Shown here: in pieces, positions 12,506 to 13,388 of the stretch
Position numbering within the stretch: position 1 is the stretch's first letter
How the letters are laid out: each line of letters begins with the position of its first letter
Assembly: GCA_001825565.1 (NCBI GenBank)
Contig: MHXM01000153.1
Location: 3,107 to 16,494 of the forward strand
Reading direction: 5' to 3'
DNA from: Desulfuromonadaceae bacterium GWC2_58_13
GTDB taxonomy: Bacteria > Desulfobacterota > Desulfuromonadia > Desulfuromonadales > Trichloromonadaceae
DNA length: 13,388 bases
Program-made: the position numbers and the translations under genes
Notes under the pieces: model-generated
Database searches by the model: none
What the model was told of the DNA's origin: nothing
Seen by the model: the letters and a program-made list of their open reading frames with translations, nothing else

Positions 12506-12554
12506 TTACTGAAAATCTCAATTAGAAAACCAAATAGAGTTTTAGAGGTGAAAA

Positions 12555-13388
12555 ATGCGCATGTCCGACAACGCCATCGACTATCAGAAACTGCGCCTCG
12601 ACGGCATCTACCGGCAGAACGACGCCGGCGACCTGATGCTGCGGGTGAAAATCCCCGCCGGAGTCCTCTCCAGCGAGCAGGCGCTGAAAATCAGCGACCT
12701 CTCGGAGCGCTTCTCCAACGGTAACCTGCACCTGACCACCCGCGGCAGCATCGAGCTGCACGGGCTGCGATATCCGGATCTGGCCGCGGTGGCGACCGCT
12801 CTGGCCGCGGTCGGACTCACCTCCCGGGGCGCCTGCGGCGGCGCGGTGCGGGGGATTGCCTGCAGCACCACCTTCGCTCCCGGTTTCGAAACGGTGCAGG
12901 CCCTGGCCCGCCGGCTGCACCGGCATTTCGCCGGCAACCCCCATTTCGAGGGGCTGCCGAAAAAATTCAAGATCGGGATCGACGCCGGCTACCGGGGGGC
13001 GCGGCATCTGATCCAGGACGTCGGCCTGGTCCATGTCGGCGACCGGCATTACGATGTCTGGATCGCCGGCGGCCTCGGCCGGCAGCCCCGGGCCGGTTTC
13101 CTTTTCGAACGACAGGTCGCCGAGCAGCGGTTGATCCCGTTGATCGAGGCCATTGTCCACGCCTACCGCAAGCACACCCCGCCGCCGAAACGGCTCAAAT
13201 TTCTGGCCGCCGAAACGGGTGAGACACGCCTGCGGGAGCTGATTTCCGCCGAACTGGTCGGAGCGCCGGAGTCCTTTCCCTTTCAGACCCTGGAGCAGGC
13301 CCTGACCGCCGCCCCGACTGCGGCGGGACCGGTGGAGGTCCCGGTCTTCGCCGGCGAACTGCCGGCTTCGGCGCTACGCCGACTGGCG
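12555..13388 (+). CDS. Sirohaem nitrite/sulfite reductase, N-terminal half (cut by window edge)
   Basis: From ATG 12555 (GAGG six bases upstream) the frame is open for 278 codons to the window end. Residues about 10-75 are the ferredoxin-like half domain, with GNLHLTTRGSIELHGL, where family members have the LRLTTRQ-xx-LHG pattern. RGACGGAVRGIACS and LPKKFKIGID begin the first sirohaem-reductase domain; RLKFLAAETGETRLRELI begins the linker to the second half. The positions where cluster-binding halves have C-x5-C and C-x3-C are not both cysteines here, which fits the first, non-cluster repeat of a duplicated assimilatory NirA/CysI-type enzyme. It reduces nitrite or sulfite by six electrons; which one cannot be told. 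The proximity to amt hints at nitrogen, weakly. A second ATG two codons in is possible. Confidence 0.88.
   Translation, partial: MRMSDNAIDYQKLRLDGIYRQNDAGDLMLRVKIPAGVLSSEQALKISDLSERFSNGNLHLTTRGSIELHGLRYPDLAAVATALAAVGLTSRGACGGAVRGIACSTTFAPGFETVQALARRLHRHFAGNPHFEGLPKKFKIGIDAGYRGARHLIQDVGLVHVGDRHYDVWIAGGLGRQPRAGFLFERQVAEQRLIPLIEAIVHAYRKHTPPPKRLKFLAAETGETRLRELISAELVGAPESFPFQTLEQALTAAPTAAGPVEVPVFAGELPASALRRLA

Larger units (their letters stand above)
11915..12510 (-). mobile_element. IS200-type insertion sequence (IS200/IS605 family), ends approximate
   Basis: A Y1-transposase frame (tnpA) is bracketed by two similar subterminal hairpins in the same orientation, as expected for this family, which moves as single-stranded DNA and makes no target duplication or terminal inverted repeats. 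On the plus strand both ends carry AGTCACA followed by a hairpin with an AGA loop and then GGTGG: 11917-11944 (imperfect 8-bp stem, right end of the IS) and 12482-12505 (perfect 7-bp stem, left end). The total of about 600 bp is typical for a tnpA-only element. Exact cleavage sites cannot be fixed without an empty site. It sits between amt and a divergent sirohaem reductase gene. Confidence 0.8.

Overview
The window looks like a chromosomal segment of a GC-rich, Gram-negative, probably anaerobic bacterium, most likely of the Desulfuromonadota (the Geobacter/Desulfuromonas group). This rests on the minus-strand order rho, rpmE, thyX, prfA, prmC, murA, hisG, which recalls the rho-to-hisG clusters of that group, on a flavin-dependent thymidylate synthase (ThyX), and on a short interspersed repeat whose sequence I associate with deltaproteobacterial genomes. 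The taxonomic call is an inference; no 16S or other marker is present.

Layout. Positions 1-5955 form a block of minus-strand housekeeping genes, read right to left: rho, rpmE (followed by an intrinsic terminator and a second hairpin), thyX, prfA, prmC, murA and the first 53 codons of hisG. PrmC methylates the GGQ glutamine of the PrfA encoded immediately upstream of it. Two short palindromic repeats with GTAGGG...CCCTAC ends sit between thyX/prfA and murA/hisG, and one of them supplies the stop codon of thyX. Positions 5956-6433 are a non-coding, AT-richer gap with two strong dyads. Then come, on the minus strand, an unrecognised lipoprotein (6434-7228), an MFS transporter (7287-8489), a 157-bp MITE-like element that fills almost the whole next gap, and gluQ (8664-9590), a tRNA-Asp modification enzyme.

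From 9591 the organisation changes. A plus-strand Rrf2-family regulator gene (9745-10176) has a clear TTGACA promoter with a perfect 17-bp palindrome lying exactly in the -35/-10 spacer. Two terminator-like hairpins separate it from a convergent amt ammonium transporter gene (10391-11605, minus). Upstream of amt are a weak sigma-54-like site, an NtrC-like dyad and a 10-bp-phased CGTA motif. Next is an IS200-type element (about 11915-12510). Its tnpA reading frame is open, but its middle third is in the wrong frame because of two compensating indels; its Shine-Dalgarno sequence is tied up in a long-range stem. The window ends inside a plus-strand sirohaem nitrite/sulfite reductase gene (12555 onward), so nitrogen (or sulfur) assimilation genes flank the IS.

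No CRISPR array, tRNA, rRNA, prophage or defence island was seen. Most of the window is ordinary core genome. The parts worth a second look are the repeats at gene ends, the IS200 copy, the Rrf2 operator and the structured 478-bp gap upstream of rho.
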